From Agrocybe praecox (Eukaryota; Basidiomycota; Agaricomycetes; Agaricales; Agrocybaceae): a DNA stretch of 64,000 nt. The stretch is taken from NCBI GenBank assembly GCA_964017145.1, contig OZ024848.1, positions 2,988,501-3,052,500 on the forward strand, in the 5' to 3' direction. The position numbers and the translations under genes were made by a program. Below, one piece after another: positions 50,276 through 61,733 of this stretch. The stretch's first letter is position 1, and every line of letters begins with the position of its first letter. The notes under the pieces are model-generated. The model saw nothing but the letters and a program-made list of their open reading frames with translations. It was not told where the DNA came from and did not search any database.

Positions 50276-51837
50276 ATGAACACAGACTCTAACATGGCCT
50301 CGGCGTCGCAGCCGGTGACTTTTCGCACGGAAACAGCGTACCCTTTGCCTACCCAAAAATTCATGATACCTACAACATGGAAACGATACCAGCTTTCGCA
50401 GTTAATTAACAAGGCCCTGGGTTTGGACAAGACCAAGCCTGTACCATTTGACTTCTTGGTTAGAGGGGAACTGCTGTCCACAACATTGAACGAATGGTGT
50501 AAAGAGAATGGGGTCGGCGAGGTGAGCTTATGAACAACTAAGAAAACAAGTCAATGTTAATCCAGAAGGATTGTAGGAAGAAACACTCGAAATAGAGTAC
50601 ATCGAATCGGTTATGCCTCCTCAGAAGATGTCTGACTTTCCTCATGAAGATTGGGTCTCCACAGTATCGTGCGATATTCCTGGGTGAGTCTGAGTGATTT
50701 TGTGCGGAGAAGTAAAAACTCATAATATTCGTATCAGGTACTTCATGACCGCATCTTACGATGGTCAAGTACGAGCTTTCGACTATTCTAAAAATGTTGT
50801 ATTGGGGTATGCTGCACACAGCGCACCTGTCACTTCTCTCTGCGTTGTTCCATCTTCTGCGAATGAAGATGGAACTTTCACGATCGCTACTGCTTCGCAA
50901 GACCTAACAACCCAAATCAGCCAAGTTACCTTTGCGTCAACTGCCGAAGCATCTTCGTCCTCAAAAACTCTTGCTACACTTCATTTGCACACCTCCACGG
51001 TGTCTTCTGTGTCGTCGAATTTCAGCGGCAGCCACCTCCTCACTTCGTCATGGGACGGATTAATCGGATTATGGGACACCACTATACCTTCTTCAGACGA
51101 AGTCCCAGAACCTGCTCTAAACGAGAGAGACCGAGAAGGAAAAAAGAAAAGAAGAAAATTGCAGCGAGACGCGGAAGATGAACAAGGCAGCAGGCAGGCC
51201 AAAAGAAAAGCGCCGCTCATGGTGTTAAAATCTCACACAGGAAGAGTGTCGAAGGTTATCTGGGCCCCAGAAGAAAAAGAGAGAGCCTACAGCTGTGGCT
51301 TTGACTCGACAGTGAGATTGTGGAACACGGAGCACGGTATTTGCGATCACACGATTGTAGGTGATTATCTCCCCACCAAAGTTTTCCATTCTGACATTTT
51401 GTTAGAACGCTTCGGAAAAACCTTTCCTTGATTTAACGACTATGTCGAACGGCCAATCTATTCTTGCCGTATCCACTGATAGGACAATGTCTCTATACGA
51501 CATCCGCTCATCCCCCTCAAAAGCCCAACCTCTCGCCTCAGCTGCGTCAGCTACGTTCATGCACCCCACTGGCGCTACTCCATCCTGCGTCTCTGCCTGT
51601 GAGAGCAACACACATCAAGTGGTAACAGGTGCATATGATGGCGTTGTGAGGGTTTGGGATCTTCGAAGCACGAAGGGTGCGATGGCTACATTCAAGGCCT
51701 TTGAGGGTGAAAATGCAGGCAAGAAAGTATTAAGCGTGAGTTGGAAAAGGGGTGTTGTTGGTATCGGAGGCGAAGGGGGTTTGTCAGTGTGGAAGGTTGG
51801 AGAGGAAAAGGAAGGGTCAAAGGAATCTTCTACTTGA
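50276..51837 (+). CDS. YTM1: Ribosome biogenesis WD40 protein Ytm1 (WDR12)
   Basis: Exons 50276-50520, 50576-50683, 50738-51356 and 51406-51837 give 467 residues, close to yeast Ytm1 (460). The N-terminal NLE domain covers about residues 12-95 (TFRTETAYPLPTQKFMIPTTW, RGELLSTTLNEW, EIEYIESVMPPQ). A WD40 propeller follows, with blades visible at DGQVRAFDYS, DGLIGLWDT, SCGFDSTVRLWNT, TDRTMSLYDIRS and YDGVVRVWDLRST. A basic insert (GKKKRRKLQRDAEDEQGSRQ) sits between blades. Ytm1 forms the Nop7-Erb1-Ytm1 (PeBoW) complex needed for 27S pre-rRNA processing, and its NLE domain is the contact for the Rea1/Mdn1 ATPase. An in-frame ATG six codons downstream is an alternative start. Confidence 0.95.
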
Positions 51838-52483
51838 GAGTAGAAACAAAGTAATATACAGTTTCACAACATAATGTAAATCCATGTCTATTGCTCTTTC
51901 TGGCGGCATTGTACACATTTTTTCGCGGGATAACTTCACATGGCAATTCTTTTAGTCCGCTGTACGATTCGAGAAAGCCAGATACTCAGGCTTTCAAATT
52001 TCTAGTCGTTTACACACCGGAAGCTGTCCCATATGAAATAATTGACGGGTTTCCCATCTTGACGTGAATATAAGATATACGCAAAGATTGACATCCGAAA
52101 TATCCACACCAAGCACTTTTTGAACCGTGTCGAGGAATAACATCCTTGCACCCACAGTGACTACCGACGTAAGCCCTGCGTCGCAGTCTGCAAGTAATGA
52201 TATTGAATTCTCAACTTGGGATATGTTGTGAAGAATTTCCCCTTGAAGAGAAGCGTTACGGATGCATGTTGCCCCAAGCTGTCCGCATTGACCCATCCAG
52301 AAATAAATTTATTATCAGGCTATACCTCTGACCAACTTGTCTGCTTCTGTCCTTATATTCTAAGGTGGATTCGTTTCTAGTGACTTGACTCTGGCGAAGA
52401 ATGACTAGTCTTGTCACCTTTGTATTCCTTCGCCCACTGATGGATTAAGAGAGCTCAGTGAGAAAGAATTCGCATCTGAAAAG
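51838..52483. other. Convergent intergenic region
   Basis: 3' flanks of YTM1 and of the small membrane-protein gene. A 100-codon minus-strand frame at 51994-52296 has no family resemblance and no splice context. Not called. Confidence 0.45.
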
Positions 52484-52973
52484 TCAAGAGAAACGCACTA
52501 GCATTGAGGGTATTGGTCTAATGGGTTGCACAACACGTTTCTGTGAACAGTAAATCAAAACAATGAACAGGATATCCTCGACAGGCAAGAAAGTAGAAGG
52601 AAGTTTTCGCAAGAGCTGTGTTCTATCTCTCTTCACTCGATACCATCTCCAATTACTTTCCAGAAAGAGAAAGTCCAAAAAGGCAGAGCAAACCCACCTC
52701 AAGGTTCGCGCTAATGTTCCAGATTCCAATTGACACGACGAGCATACCGAAAGCAGCTACTGCCGTGTTTGTTGCCCAGTTCGAAGGCCTTGTCCACCAG
52801 CCACCTATTTCGCAATAACATAGTCAACCATTCGCATTCTTGGAAATTAGAACCTGAATTTGCAGACCAGCGGGCGACCAGACATATTTAGGGTAGGGAT
52901 ATCGTGATCCTCCTCCCTGTAATATGTTATTAATGAGATATAGACAGATTGTATTGTACAATTCACTCACCAT
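52484..52973 (-). CDS. Small single-pass protein, probably a respiratory-chain-associated subunit
   Basis: The start codon ATG (52971-52973) is followed at once by a gtgagt donor, so exon 1 carries only Met. Next come GGGSRYPYPKYVWSPAG, then GWWTRPSNWATNTAVAAFG with one membrane helix (MLVVSIGIWNISANLE), and a last exon KRVVQPIRPIPSMLVRFS. The total is about 71 residues. The YPxPKxVxSPxGGWW start and RPIPSM end are familiar from a conserved mitochondrial inner-membrane protein of fungi that I associate with complex I; the exact subunit is not certain. The final intron can be read as one of about 150 nt, or as two with a 3-nt ATG exon between; both keep frame. Confidence 0.68.
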
Positions 52974-53418
52974 ATCGTTCTAAATGTGAAGAGAGAATGT
53001 AAAAAGCTGAAAGTCAAGACCTGAACGGCGGCGAACTGAACTCGGGAGAATTGTGGTTAGGGTTTAAGATACATGCTATTACAAATAAGGACATAAGATC
53101 AAATTACATAATTGTATAACATCAAACACGTGACAGAATTAATCCTGCCCCCACATTGCCGGCGCCGGGCAGCACTGGCTTGACGCCTTATTTCAGGAGC
53201 TTCCACCACAACTTTTTCTATACTTTCTTTCCCTCTCGCGCAGTCATTTTCGCAACAACAAAGGGTTCTCGCACGTAAATTATTGGGATAGAGGAATCTG
53301 AGTTCAAAAATTTAACTCGCTTGCTTGCTTCTGTACAAGCCTTGTCGATAAAACTGTCAACAAATCTTGGGAACTTTCCGCTCTTCTTCCACTCGACATA
53401 TCAACCTGCGGACTGGAC
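52974..53418. other. Divergent promoter region
   Basis: About 445 bases between the small mitochondrial-type gene (-) and PEX3 (+). It contains an oppositely repeated cggcgccgg near 53160. No coding sequence. Confidence 0.5.
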
Positions 53419-56400
53419 ATGGCAGAGAAACCTGCGCGACAGACAGTGTTGAGGACCTTCACCAATGCTGTCGTTCAAACGACCACCGTGGTGGGAGGAA
53501 TCTATGTCGTGCGGGGGTATATGCGCAATCAACTGGAAGAAGTACGGATGAAACTGGAGAAGGAACAGCGCGCTAAAGAAGTGTGAGTTCAAAGTTGCAA
53601 AAATTCATTGCTCATATTTCGTCCTATTTTGCGAGAATGCAACTGCAATGCTAAGTGTCGACAATGTTTCCGATGCACTGGGGCTTGTGACTACAAATGA
53701 GGACGTTGCGAGAACTGCGCATAAACATGGCATCTGCCCTACCAAATCTCATAGGGCTTCCTTTCATTTCGTTTATTCTCTGTTTCCATAACCTTGAACT
53801 TTCTAATCAAATTTTTATATATAGATTGCGTACACGCTTCCTCCAGAGTCAAGAGGATACATCATATACCATCCTTGCACTGTTGCCAACCCTTGCAGAA
53901 CAGATTCTGGAAACCATGAACGTTGATGCCTTGACAAAAGAATTGCAATCACGTTCACGATCTGCACGCACGACCGTACCACCTCAAATTGAAGCGAACG
54001 TTGTTCCACCACCATCGCAGACTATACCACAACCAAAGAATGGTGATGTTTCGTCTCGTCCGCCTTCAAGCCTGTCTTCTAGTATCGACATGATTTCGAG
54101 CTCTATGTATCCACCACAACTTTACCCCCCAGTTCAACCCGATGAGACAAAATCACAGGCAGGCTCCGAAATTGGATCATCCAGACATTCATCCGAAGCA
54201 GAGTTCATTCCCCCACCTTCTCCTAATGGCGTTTCCTCGAGGTCATTTGCATCTGAGTCGGAGGGTGTCTCTGCCACTACTCAAAGCTGGGTAGTCGCGT
54301 CCGGTTCTATTTCATTAGACTTGGAGAGGTCTCTGTCACCAGCAATGTCTGCCTCGGCGGTATCATCCGCTGATACAGATGCCCACGAGCAACGACTGGT
54401 ACGCAACTTGTTCCTATCCCTATTTCCCGTTGTCTAGTCAACTGACCATGTCCTAGTCGGGCAGCTTCGTTAGTGTGAACACTACCACTACAGACCTGTC
54501 TGGGTCAGAATTCAACGCGCCGTATCACAATCCTCAAACTACCAGCGACACGAGATCAAAAGCCGAGTTGTGGAATGAAGTTAAGATGCTCAGTACGCTT
54601 TATATCTCCCCTTTATTCTCCCCGATAACTCATGTTGATATCTTCAGCCTTCACGCGGACGCTAACGACACTGTATACCAATACACTCTTGACCCTCTTT
54701 ACTACACTCCAATTGACCTTACTGGCGCGTTCAAAGTATGTTCAAGCGGTACTAAGTGAGGAAAAAGAGGAAAGACGTCGAGAAAAGATCGAGGAGAATA
54801 TGGCTCGTGTTCTAGGCGTGGGAGGCGTGTTGACAGAAGTCGTTAGCGGGGCTGTGAGGAGTGGGCTCAAAGGGTGGTTCGGAATTGGTAAAGACAAAAA
54901 TGATGCAACTGAAGACGAAGACATTATGGAGAAATTCCTGAAGAGTCTTGGTGGTGCTATGGATGGGGTAGAAGAAGACGAGGAGGAAGAGGAATTCGAC
55001 GAAGAAGAGGAAGATATAGGCGACGAAGAAAATTTGACGCGGTACGGAATACACACGCCTTGGATACCTCATCCGTCAGATGCCTCCAAAATCCTGAAGA
55101 GTAGCCGTAAAGGCAGAAAGAGCAGAGGCAGGTGGTGGCTAGATGACCTGAGTGAGGAGGCTGAGAGCAAGTATTTGACCATGAGCTGGTGGTTGTTACA
55201 TGTTGGTTGGAAAGATGTGGGTGAACGTGTGCGCAGAGCAGTTGAAGAGGTGTTTGATGGGTACGTTTTCACATACCCCATGTCTCCTAGAAAAACTCCC
55301 AGTTTCTCATCTCAAATTTTTTCAGAGTGTCCTTGAAGACAAAACTTTCTCCCGTGGATTTGCATAGACTCGTAGGAGATGTTCGGCGGCGTATTGAACA
55401 CGAAATCACATTTGAGGGTAATGAAAGACGAACAACGTATGTTATTGAATTTCTATATTTCAATTTCTTACCTCATCTTCCGTTTAAGTTTTATATCCTC
55501 CCTCCTTCCTCCAACTCCCGAAACTATTCACCATGTTCTTACCCAAGGTGGATTTACCGCGCCGCCATTACCATCTGAAGGTTATCAAACGGACCCCACA
55601 AATCCTAGAGACCTCACAATCCCTGGAGACACCGAGCTTGATCTGGAATTAGAGTTACTCCATAACAGGAGCGGCCAATCGATATCTTCCGGTTCAAGGA
55701 GGCCTTGGCAGCCCAGAGACCGATCAGACGAAAGTTCAGATACGAGACCCACACAGCACGCCCGCATGCCGTCAGACGCGTCGCTGGCAGAATCATCATC
55801 CATAAAATCTTCTTCTCTTTCCCATAGCTTCGTGGACTCTCCAGCTTTAGCTATCTCCGCACGAGTGCCCAATCCACCCGCAATCCAGCATGCTCAGCAA
55901 CTACCAGAGGCTTCCGATGATATTTCGTTAACGCCGCCTCCACCTCGTACCAATCAAACATACCTCGTTCCACCGCCCACGCAGCCAACTACTTCTCATC
56001 TACTAGATGCGCCGTTCCTTGCACTAATGGAGGAAACCAAAGATGTGTTGGCAGGTCCGGATTTTGCAAGAGTACTGGAGGTGTGTTTGGACACTGCGAC
56101 CGAGGTATTATTTGATGGACTTGAGAAAAACGTGTTTAAGAAAGTCGATGTTAAAGGCAAGGGTAGGGAAAGAGATGTGGATGCGCCCGAAGAACCTGAG
56201 GAAGTGGAGAGGGTTAGGTTGGCTGGTTTGTTGCCTGGTCTAGCTAGATGGAGTCAGTTGGCGCTGCAAGGGTTTCCTAATGAACTAGTGGACGTGAGTC
56301 AATTTTTGTCTTCTCTTTATTTTAGACCTGATCGGTCTTTCTATTAGAAAACGCTAAATACGAGAGAAGTTGCCTGTTTGTCTGCTATCGTGTTTGCCCG

Positions 56401-56425
56401 TTTCGAGGATAACTACAGCCCATGA
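53419..56425 (+). CDS. PEX3: Peroxisomal membrane biogenesis factor Pex3
   Basis: Exons 53419-53582, 53825-54398, 54457-54592, 54648-55260, 55326-55436, 55489-56293 and 56348-56425 join in frame to 826 residues. The N-terminal 45 residues hold the membrane anchor (VVQTTTVVGGIYVVRGYM). The Pex3 core begins RTRFLQSQEDTSYTILALLPTLAEQI and continues with WNEVKML, FTRTLTTLYTNTLLT, WWLLHVGWKDVGERV and, at the end, ACLSAIVFARFEDNY. Pex3 docks Pex19 and its cargo at the peroxisome membrane and is essential for peroxisome formation. The protein is nearly twice yeast length (441) owing to Ser/Pro-rich inserts after residue 100, a Glu/Asp run around 54970-55030, and another disordered insert in exon 6. 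Such insertions are common in basidiomycete Pex3, as far as I recall. Confidence 0.92.
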
Positions 56426-57181
56426 GAGGCATTGGCGTCTCTCGGCCGTTGGCGCCCACTTTGAATTTATCAAAATTGACATTCATCTATCCATCCCTCA
56501 TGTCGTAGCATTATTGGTGCTTTGGACTTTCTTCCTTGATGATGTTTTTCGGGTTTCTCTAAATCTATATAATTCACGTCTAGAGTATCCTTATATCGTG
56601 CAAATTCTTTATTCTGTCACGAATAGTTTGCATACCATTCACGGGCTTTTAAACCTCTTACATTGGAAGCCTTTGCGGTTACCTAATAACACTTCGGTGT
56701 CCTCCACGCGTTAAATATTTGAAGCCAATACATAATAATGCACTTGAGGGTGGATAATATTTACCACAATTATTTTGGTTTTGTGAAGTGCCTATGCACG
56801 ACGAGACTAAGAATATTTATGTGCGGACCCGCGACATGCAAGACGATTTCATTACAAACTTTTGTAACGTGTTTAGGGTGGGCTTGCTACACGTGATCAC
56901 ACGGAACCCCATCCGCTTTGTACGGTTATTTTCTTACCAGATCGTCTGTTCTGTCTATCGACAGTTTGCAACACCAGCTCACCTCGCCTCTGTCATAAAC
57001 AGAACGGTCACTGGCCTATTGCGACACGGTGTCTTGAACATTTGAATCACTTTTTAGATTTTCCTTACTTGTCTGCTACCATCTTGTTTAGGGTTTAGTG
57101 ACCCAATTCAAACAGGAAGCTTTCTTCTCGCCTCTACGCTTGCTGCGTGATATAGGGACTCAACCTGGAAAGAAAATTAAC
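56426..57181. other. Intergenic region
   Basis: PEX3 3' flank and metallophosphoesterase promoter. The frames present (85-114 codons) show no family resemblance. Confidence 0.5.
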
Positions 57182-58504
57182 ATGTTCTCAAGCGAAGACG
57201 CCCAAGACCCCGAGTACGGCAATGTCGTTTTCAAATCTCCTACCGAAGTTGTATATCTGGAATACACGCCTGGTGAACTACCCAAGAAACCCTTAGAAGA
57301 GGAATGGACCCGTTTCGTATGCATCAGTGATACACATTGCCGTACATTTGATGTGCCTTATGGGGACGTGCTGCTTCATAGTGGTGATTTGACGAACAGT
57401 GGAACAGTGGACGACTTTGAGAAGACGGTAGATTGGTTGTGTGAGTTACCACATCCAATAAAGATGTGAGTCTCAAGCGTGCTTAATACGAATCAATGGC
57501 AACTAAAGATTCCGATGTTATCGCGAGAAAGCATTATAGCAGGCAATCATGACCTCCCGCTTCACGCTGAGTGGTATCAAACGCAATACTACAGGTGGCA
57601 CGGGGGATATCGAAAGCAGGTCAGCCCTCGATATATATGCCGACTTGGTTTTCAGCAGATTCCATCTTCGCCTATTGACTTCAGCACCCGATTAGAATTT
57701 GGGGCTTATAATGCAGATACTCAAGGGTGAGAAAGCGGAGCGAGCAGGTCTTGTTTATCTACAGGATGAAGATTATGACTTCCAGACCAAGGATGGGGGT
57801 AGGATTTGGAGTGTGTATGGGTCTCCGGTAAGATCTTGTGTATTCTGATTTTGGGCCATGTATTCTATGAGCTGCTCTATAGTGGTCTCCAGAATTTTTG
57901 AATTGGGCCTTCAATTACCCGCGCGAAGACGGACAAGGTTGGTGCATGGTATTTTCATGTTTGTGATTTCTTAATAGTCCTGAAAACCCTATACAGACCT
58001 TGTTTCAAAATTCCCCAAGTGTGATATCCTGTTAGCTACTTTTTGACTGAGTTTGTATAGTATCTGACCAAACCTCCTATCATAAATAGGTTAACCCACG
58101 GGCCTCCATACCAGATCTTGGATCGTGTTACAAGAGGGCAAGACGTAGGGTGCGAAGCCCTTCGAGAACGACTGAGAGAACTGCGTCCTCGCATTCATCT
58201 TGCAGGTCATATCCATGAAGCTCATGGGGCATACATACATTCTTGGGACCCCACAAACGATTTCGAGGCTCCGAGAATTCAAAACAATGATGAGAGGGTC
58301 ATAAAAAGTTGTGAAGTTGACTCGGAACAAGATGGATCTTCAAGCCAAAATGGCGGTGCGGGGCGCACCGTTTTCGTCAATGGATCGGCATGGCCCACTG
58401 GTAACCGAGCAGCTCGTCGCTCGGAGCTTGATCCCTACCAAAGAGAAAGAGCTTCATTTGGAGGTCCTGGTTTCCAACCAGTTGTGGTGGATCTGAAGGA
58501 CTGA
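57182..58504 (+). CDS. Calcineurin-like metallophosphoesterase (MPPED-like)
   Basis: About 320 residues over several exons (first 57182-57467). The metal-binding motifs appear in order: CISDTHC, LLHSGDLTN, IIAGNHD (its first Ile codon split by intron 1), LTHGPPYQILD, and the C-terminal LAGHIHEAHG. All five are intact, so the two-metal site should be functional. The overall layout, with a short N-terminal leader and a long variable tail after GHIH, fits the MPPED1/2-type and fungal homologues, whose substrates may be cyclic nucleotides or other phosphodiesters. The ATG at 57182 starts a normal leader; the frame is open upstream to 57098 but has no ATG there. No signal peptide, so cytosolic. 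Confidence 0.87.
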
Positions 58505-59819
58505 CGTTTCGGAATGGGGTCTTACATTCTATATGTATGGATTTAAATTCGAATGCTTGGTCGATCGCTAATAACAGTAACGTCTGTCTAGATCGTGCAA
58601 ATGAAGAAGTTGACGCCAAGTATTTCGAATTACGCCGAAGGACTCGCCACCTTGTAAGAGAATATAATTCGGGTGCGCCGTCGGTGCATTCAAAATCTGT
58701 TCTAGCTTCCAAGTTCCCAGAGTCCGATTCTCGGCAGAGTCCGGCCACATGTTGAACTTGCAATTTGATTGATTTCGGCGCTAATCCAACTGCTTCCATC
58801 GATGCTCTAGTGCTCAAGCCCTCGCCGATATTCCTGTAATCATTTGTTCGGGTTTACGCAAGATTTGATTCTCCTCTGACCTATGTTCTTGATCGCTGGA
58901 AAGAAAACTACGCTGTTTAATAATGCCATCCATATTGCCCATTCTTGCACCGAGGCAAGGCCGACAGTCTACAAAGCTATACTTCTGTGTTAGCTTTCTT
59001 GGTACTAATCGATCCAAGCAGTGACCGATCTGTATTTTATATACAAGTCTTGTACCTGAGGTAAAGACATATGGCCTCTCCTACCTTACCTCTCGAACTG
59101 ACTGTCTAAGGCACAGTCACTTGCGTATATATCTCTGGATCCGACGTGCCGTGCTTTGTTGTAGAAATGTAAGTTTATCTGATAGATCAATTGGAATGCC
59201 TCACACGTTTTTCAACTCTTTAATATGTACAGACGGGGGTGTACGCAACTTTCTACTCCCCGGAATCCAAAGTTGATAGCGGCCCACAGCCAGTTTCTTT
59301 TGAAAATTGTAATAACAAGCTTGGCCTCTACAAATTCGAGTCCAATGATAGGATTACCATACCACCCGTGATAAAAAATTTAGAGCTTTTTGAGAAGAAC
59401 TAAAGAGTTTGACTATGCGCGGAGTTTTCTATCTTCCACTTCATATTCTGCCTCACATACAGGTTTACGTTATTTCCTGTTTGGTATGTTTGAGCTTGAT
59501 CCCTTATCCAATCACAGGCGCTCGTCCGGTGTATACATAGATAGAGCGTGCCTACTTACTGCGAACGACCACAACGGTTGACACCGTACTGAGCCGGTGC
59601 CAAGTTGAGATGGGCACATGGGGGCCGTTACCCCATTGACTGCGAATGGTTTCATACACACTGGATCGATAGAAAACACACGCTCAGACCAAGCGCTGGA
59701 GGTATATAAGGATACTCGTTCTATCGAAAAGAAAGCAGGTTCAATCGGTTTCTCGCAGCCTCTACAACTTACTTCTCTAAACCTTTCTTCAAGTTGCTTT
59801 TCGCTTATTTCACTCAAAC
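58505..59819. other. Intergenic region
   Basis: About 1.3 kb without a recognised gene. The right end is the promoter of the secreted-protein gene. Confidence 0.5.
59703..59709 (+). promoter_or_regulatory. TATA box of the secreted Cys-rich protein gene
   Basis: The sequence tatataag lies about 115 bases upstream of the ATG at 59820, followed by a pyrimidine-rich leader. Highly expressed small secreted fungal proteins commonly have such TATA promoters. Confidence 0.55.
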
Positions 59820-60308
59820 ATGAAGTTCACGACCCTCCTTGTCGCCGTTGGCACTTTGGTTATCCCACAAGCGATAGCTGCACCAGCAGAAATGGTGGAT
59901 ATCAAAGCACGCGATCTCTCTGTATTCGTTTGCGAGGGAGCGTTAGTCTTCTTGACTTTTTTTATCAGTTATGTTTTTTTTTTTGCTTACTGTTTGTTTT
60001 TCATAGTAACTTCACTGGTCGTTGTGTCAACTACATCCCAACTTGGAACTTATGCACACCTTTCTCAGCCTTTGGCCTGAGTGGATATCAGTCATTTGGT
60101 CCAGGAACCGGTTAGTTTTTTTTTTTTGTTGCACGCGATGATCTTTGACCTGTTCGCTTATTTGGGCTATGTTTTAGGTACCACTTGCTTGTGGTACACT
60201 GGTACTTCCTGTACTGGAACCCAGTCAGATGCCATTAATAATCCAGGCTTTTCAACTGTTCCTGGGTTCTGGCAGTCTAACACGGCATCTTGGAAATGCT
60301 GGAACTGA
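59820..60308 (+). CDS. Small secreted cysteine-rich protein, beta/gamma-crystallin-like pattern
   Basis: Three exons, about 117 residues. The first 20 residues (MKFTTLLVAVGTLVIPQAIA) are a signal peptide, probably cut near AIAAPA. The mature protein has six cysteines, in VFVCEG, GRCVNY, NLCTPF, TTCLWY, SCTG and WKCW. The order CxxANFTGRCVNY, a Phe/Ser-rich stretch, SFGPGTGTTC and WYTGTSCTG resembles the Greek-key crystallin-like secreted proteins of fungi, though I cannot confirm that fold from sequence alone. Introns are about 60-75 nt with long T-runs. A decayed paralogue of its last exon lies at 48870-49076 on the other strand. Role unknown; extracellular. Confidence 0.78.
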
Positions 60309-60486
60309 GAGGCCCGAAAGAGGTCAACCAGAGATATCGTTCAGAAAACAAGGCGCGGAGAGAAAATAAATCTGGAAAGTGCTTATATATATAAAGATAA
60401 CAAATAAAAAATTTGGATTCCCTGATCTCTGTAAATCACGAAAAGTTCCCAATGGTTTTCTATGTGTATGCTGTAACCATAGCGCA

Positions 60487-61733
60487 TTTGATTAATCAAA
60501 TCGCATTCAAATGCCCAAAATGATTAAACAATGCGCTCTGATTAATCACCTTTTAATCAGATAGGACGTCCTTTTAGGTGCCGTGTACATAGTGATTAAT
60601 CAGATAGACACAATGCGTCGCTTACTTTATTACATTGTGGGGTGCGTATTCTATTGTCTGGCAATTGTTTTCGAATCTCATTGTTTTTATTACATAATGA
60701 ACGTCATTAAGACCTATTTTAATGTCGAAACATACAAATTTCTGACTCCCCTCTAAAATCCCGAATTTCTTCACCAAAATCCGTCGGCCTTATACTCTCT
60801 ATTCCACTCTCTCACCTCACTCGAGCCTCCCTTTCAATTTCATACCCATCCCGAATTTGAGGATCGCCTCGTCGATCTCCAAGATGCGTCCGAATCACCC
60901 GCCAGCATGGATAATCTCACTAGCGCCGTGCAACCCGTCTTACCAGCACGTGCCACTGGTCCCGAAATCTCTACGGAAACAGCAACAAGTGGTACTACTA
61001 TTACGCTTATTCAACAAACGAAGGATACCGTCAACACCCCCCCTGCTCCAAGTGCCGCTGACCAAGTAATCCCATTGGTGGGGGATGCCGCATCAAACGC
61101 TTGCGATCAAACTCTGAGCCACACCCAAGTTCGAGCCGAAAACAAACTAGGATCAGAGGAGTCGATGAATGCCACTACAATTTTCCCGGATGGCGAGGCT
61201 GTAGGCAAGGGATATGTTGGCACCAAGAAGAAAAGAAGATCCAACAGACGGTTAACCGTCAGTAATGGGGTGCTTGAACAGCCGCGAACACTCGGGTCTC
61301 GTCATGGAGGGGAGATTACGAAGAAACATGCCGAATTGAAAAGAAAGGCAGAAGGAGGTGCACCGCAGATTCAGAAAAAGCATGAGCGAAACAAAGGGAG
61401 GTTCTTTATCAAGCTGCCGATGGGAATTACGTTGACAAAGATGGAAACCCAACTGATCTTGATGGTTATCCCATCGCGCCCCCCTCCACAATCTAATCAT
61501 GTTTTTCGGCCTGTCGTGACTCGTTATCAATTTCGAAGTATATCAGTAGAAACTTACTTCCAAGTGTTTAAATAAAATAGTAAATTATTAATCAGTTTAT
61601 TCTCAAGTACCGTTAAAACCAGGTCTTTTCAAATGTTATGCGAGGGATAGACTACATTGAATTGTACGGAAAACTGATTAATGACCACCTGATTAATTAA
61701 TTTGAGCATTTGGATGCGAATTGATTAATCAAA
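60487..61733. mobile_element. Candidate DNA element with terminal inverted repeats and one ORF
   Basis: The left end (tttgattaatcaaatcgcattcaaatgcccaaa) and the reverse complement of the right end (tttgattaatcaattcgcatccaaatgctcaaa) agree at about 30 of 33 positions. The palindrome tgattaatca or parts of it recur inside both ends, as subterminal repeats do in many DNA transposons. One plus-strand ORF lies between. No clear target duplication is visible, and no transposase motif was recognised, so the class is undetermined. Confidence 0.65.
60907..61575 (+). CDS. Hypothetical protein encoded within the inverted-repeat element
   Basis: A 222-codon frame. The first 100 residues are Thr/Ala/Pro-rich. 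A basic patch (TKKKRRSNRRLTV) and a Lys/Glu-rich helix (ITKKHAELKRKAEGG) follow. Near 61400 the sense shifts: the next frame reads EVLYQAADGNYVDKDGNP and then a Pro-rich end, which looks more like conserved protein than the tail of the called frame. So either an intron or a frameshift lies there. No family recognised. It could be a DNA-binding accessory protein of the element (inference). Confidence 0.4.
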   Translation: MDNLTSAVQPVLPARATGPEISTETATSGTTITLIQQTKDTVNTPPAPSAADQVIPLVGDAASNACDQTLSHTQVRAENKLGSEESMNATTIFPDGEAVGKGYVGTKKKRRSNRRLTVSNGVLEQPRTLGSRHGGEITKKHAELKRKAEGGAPQIQKKHERNKGRFFIKLPMGITLTKMETQLILMVIPSRPPPQSNHVFRPVVTRYQFRSISVETYFQVFK

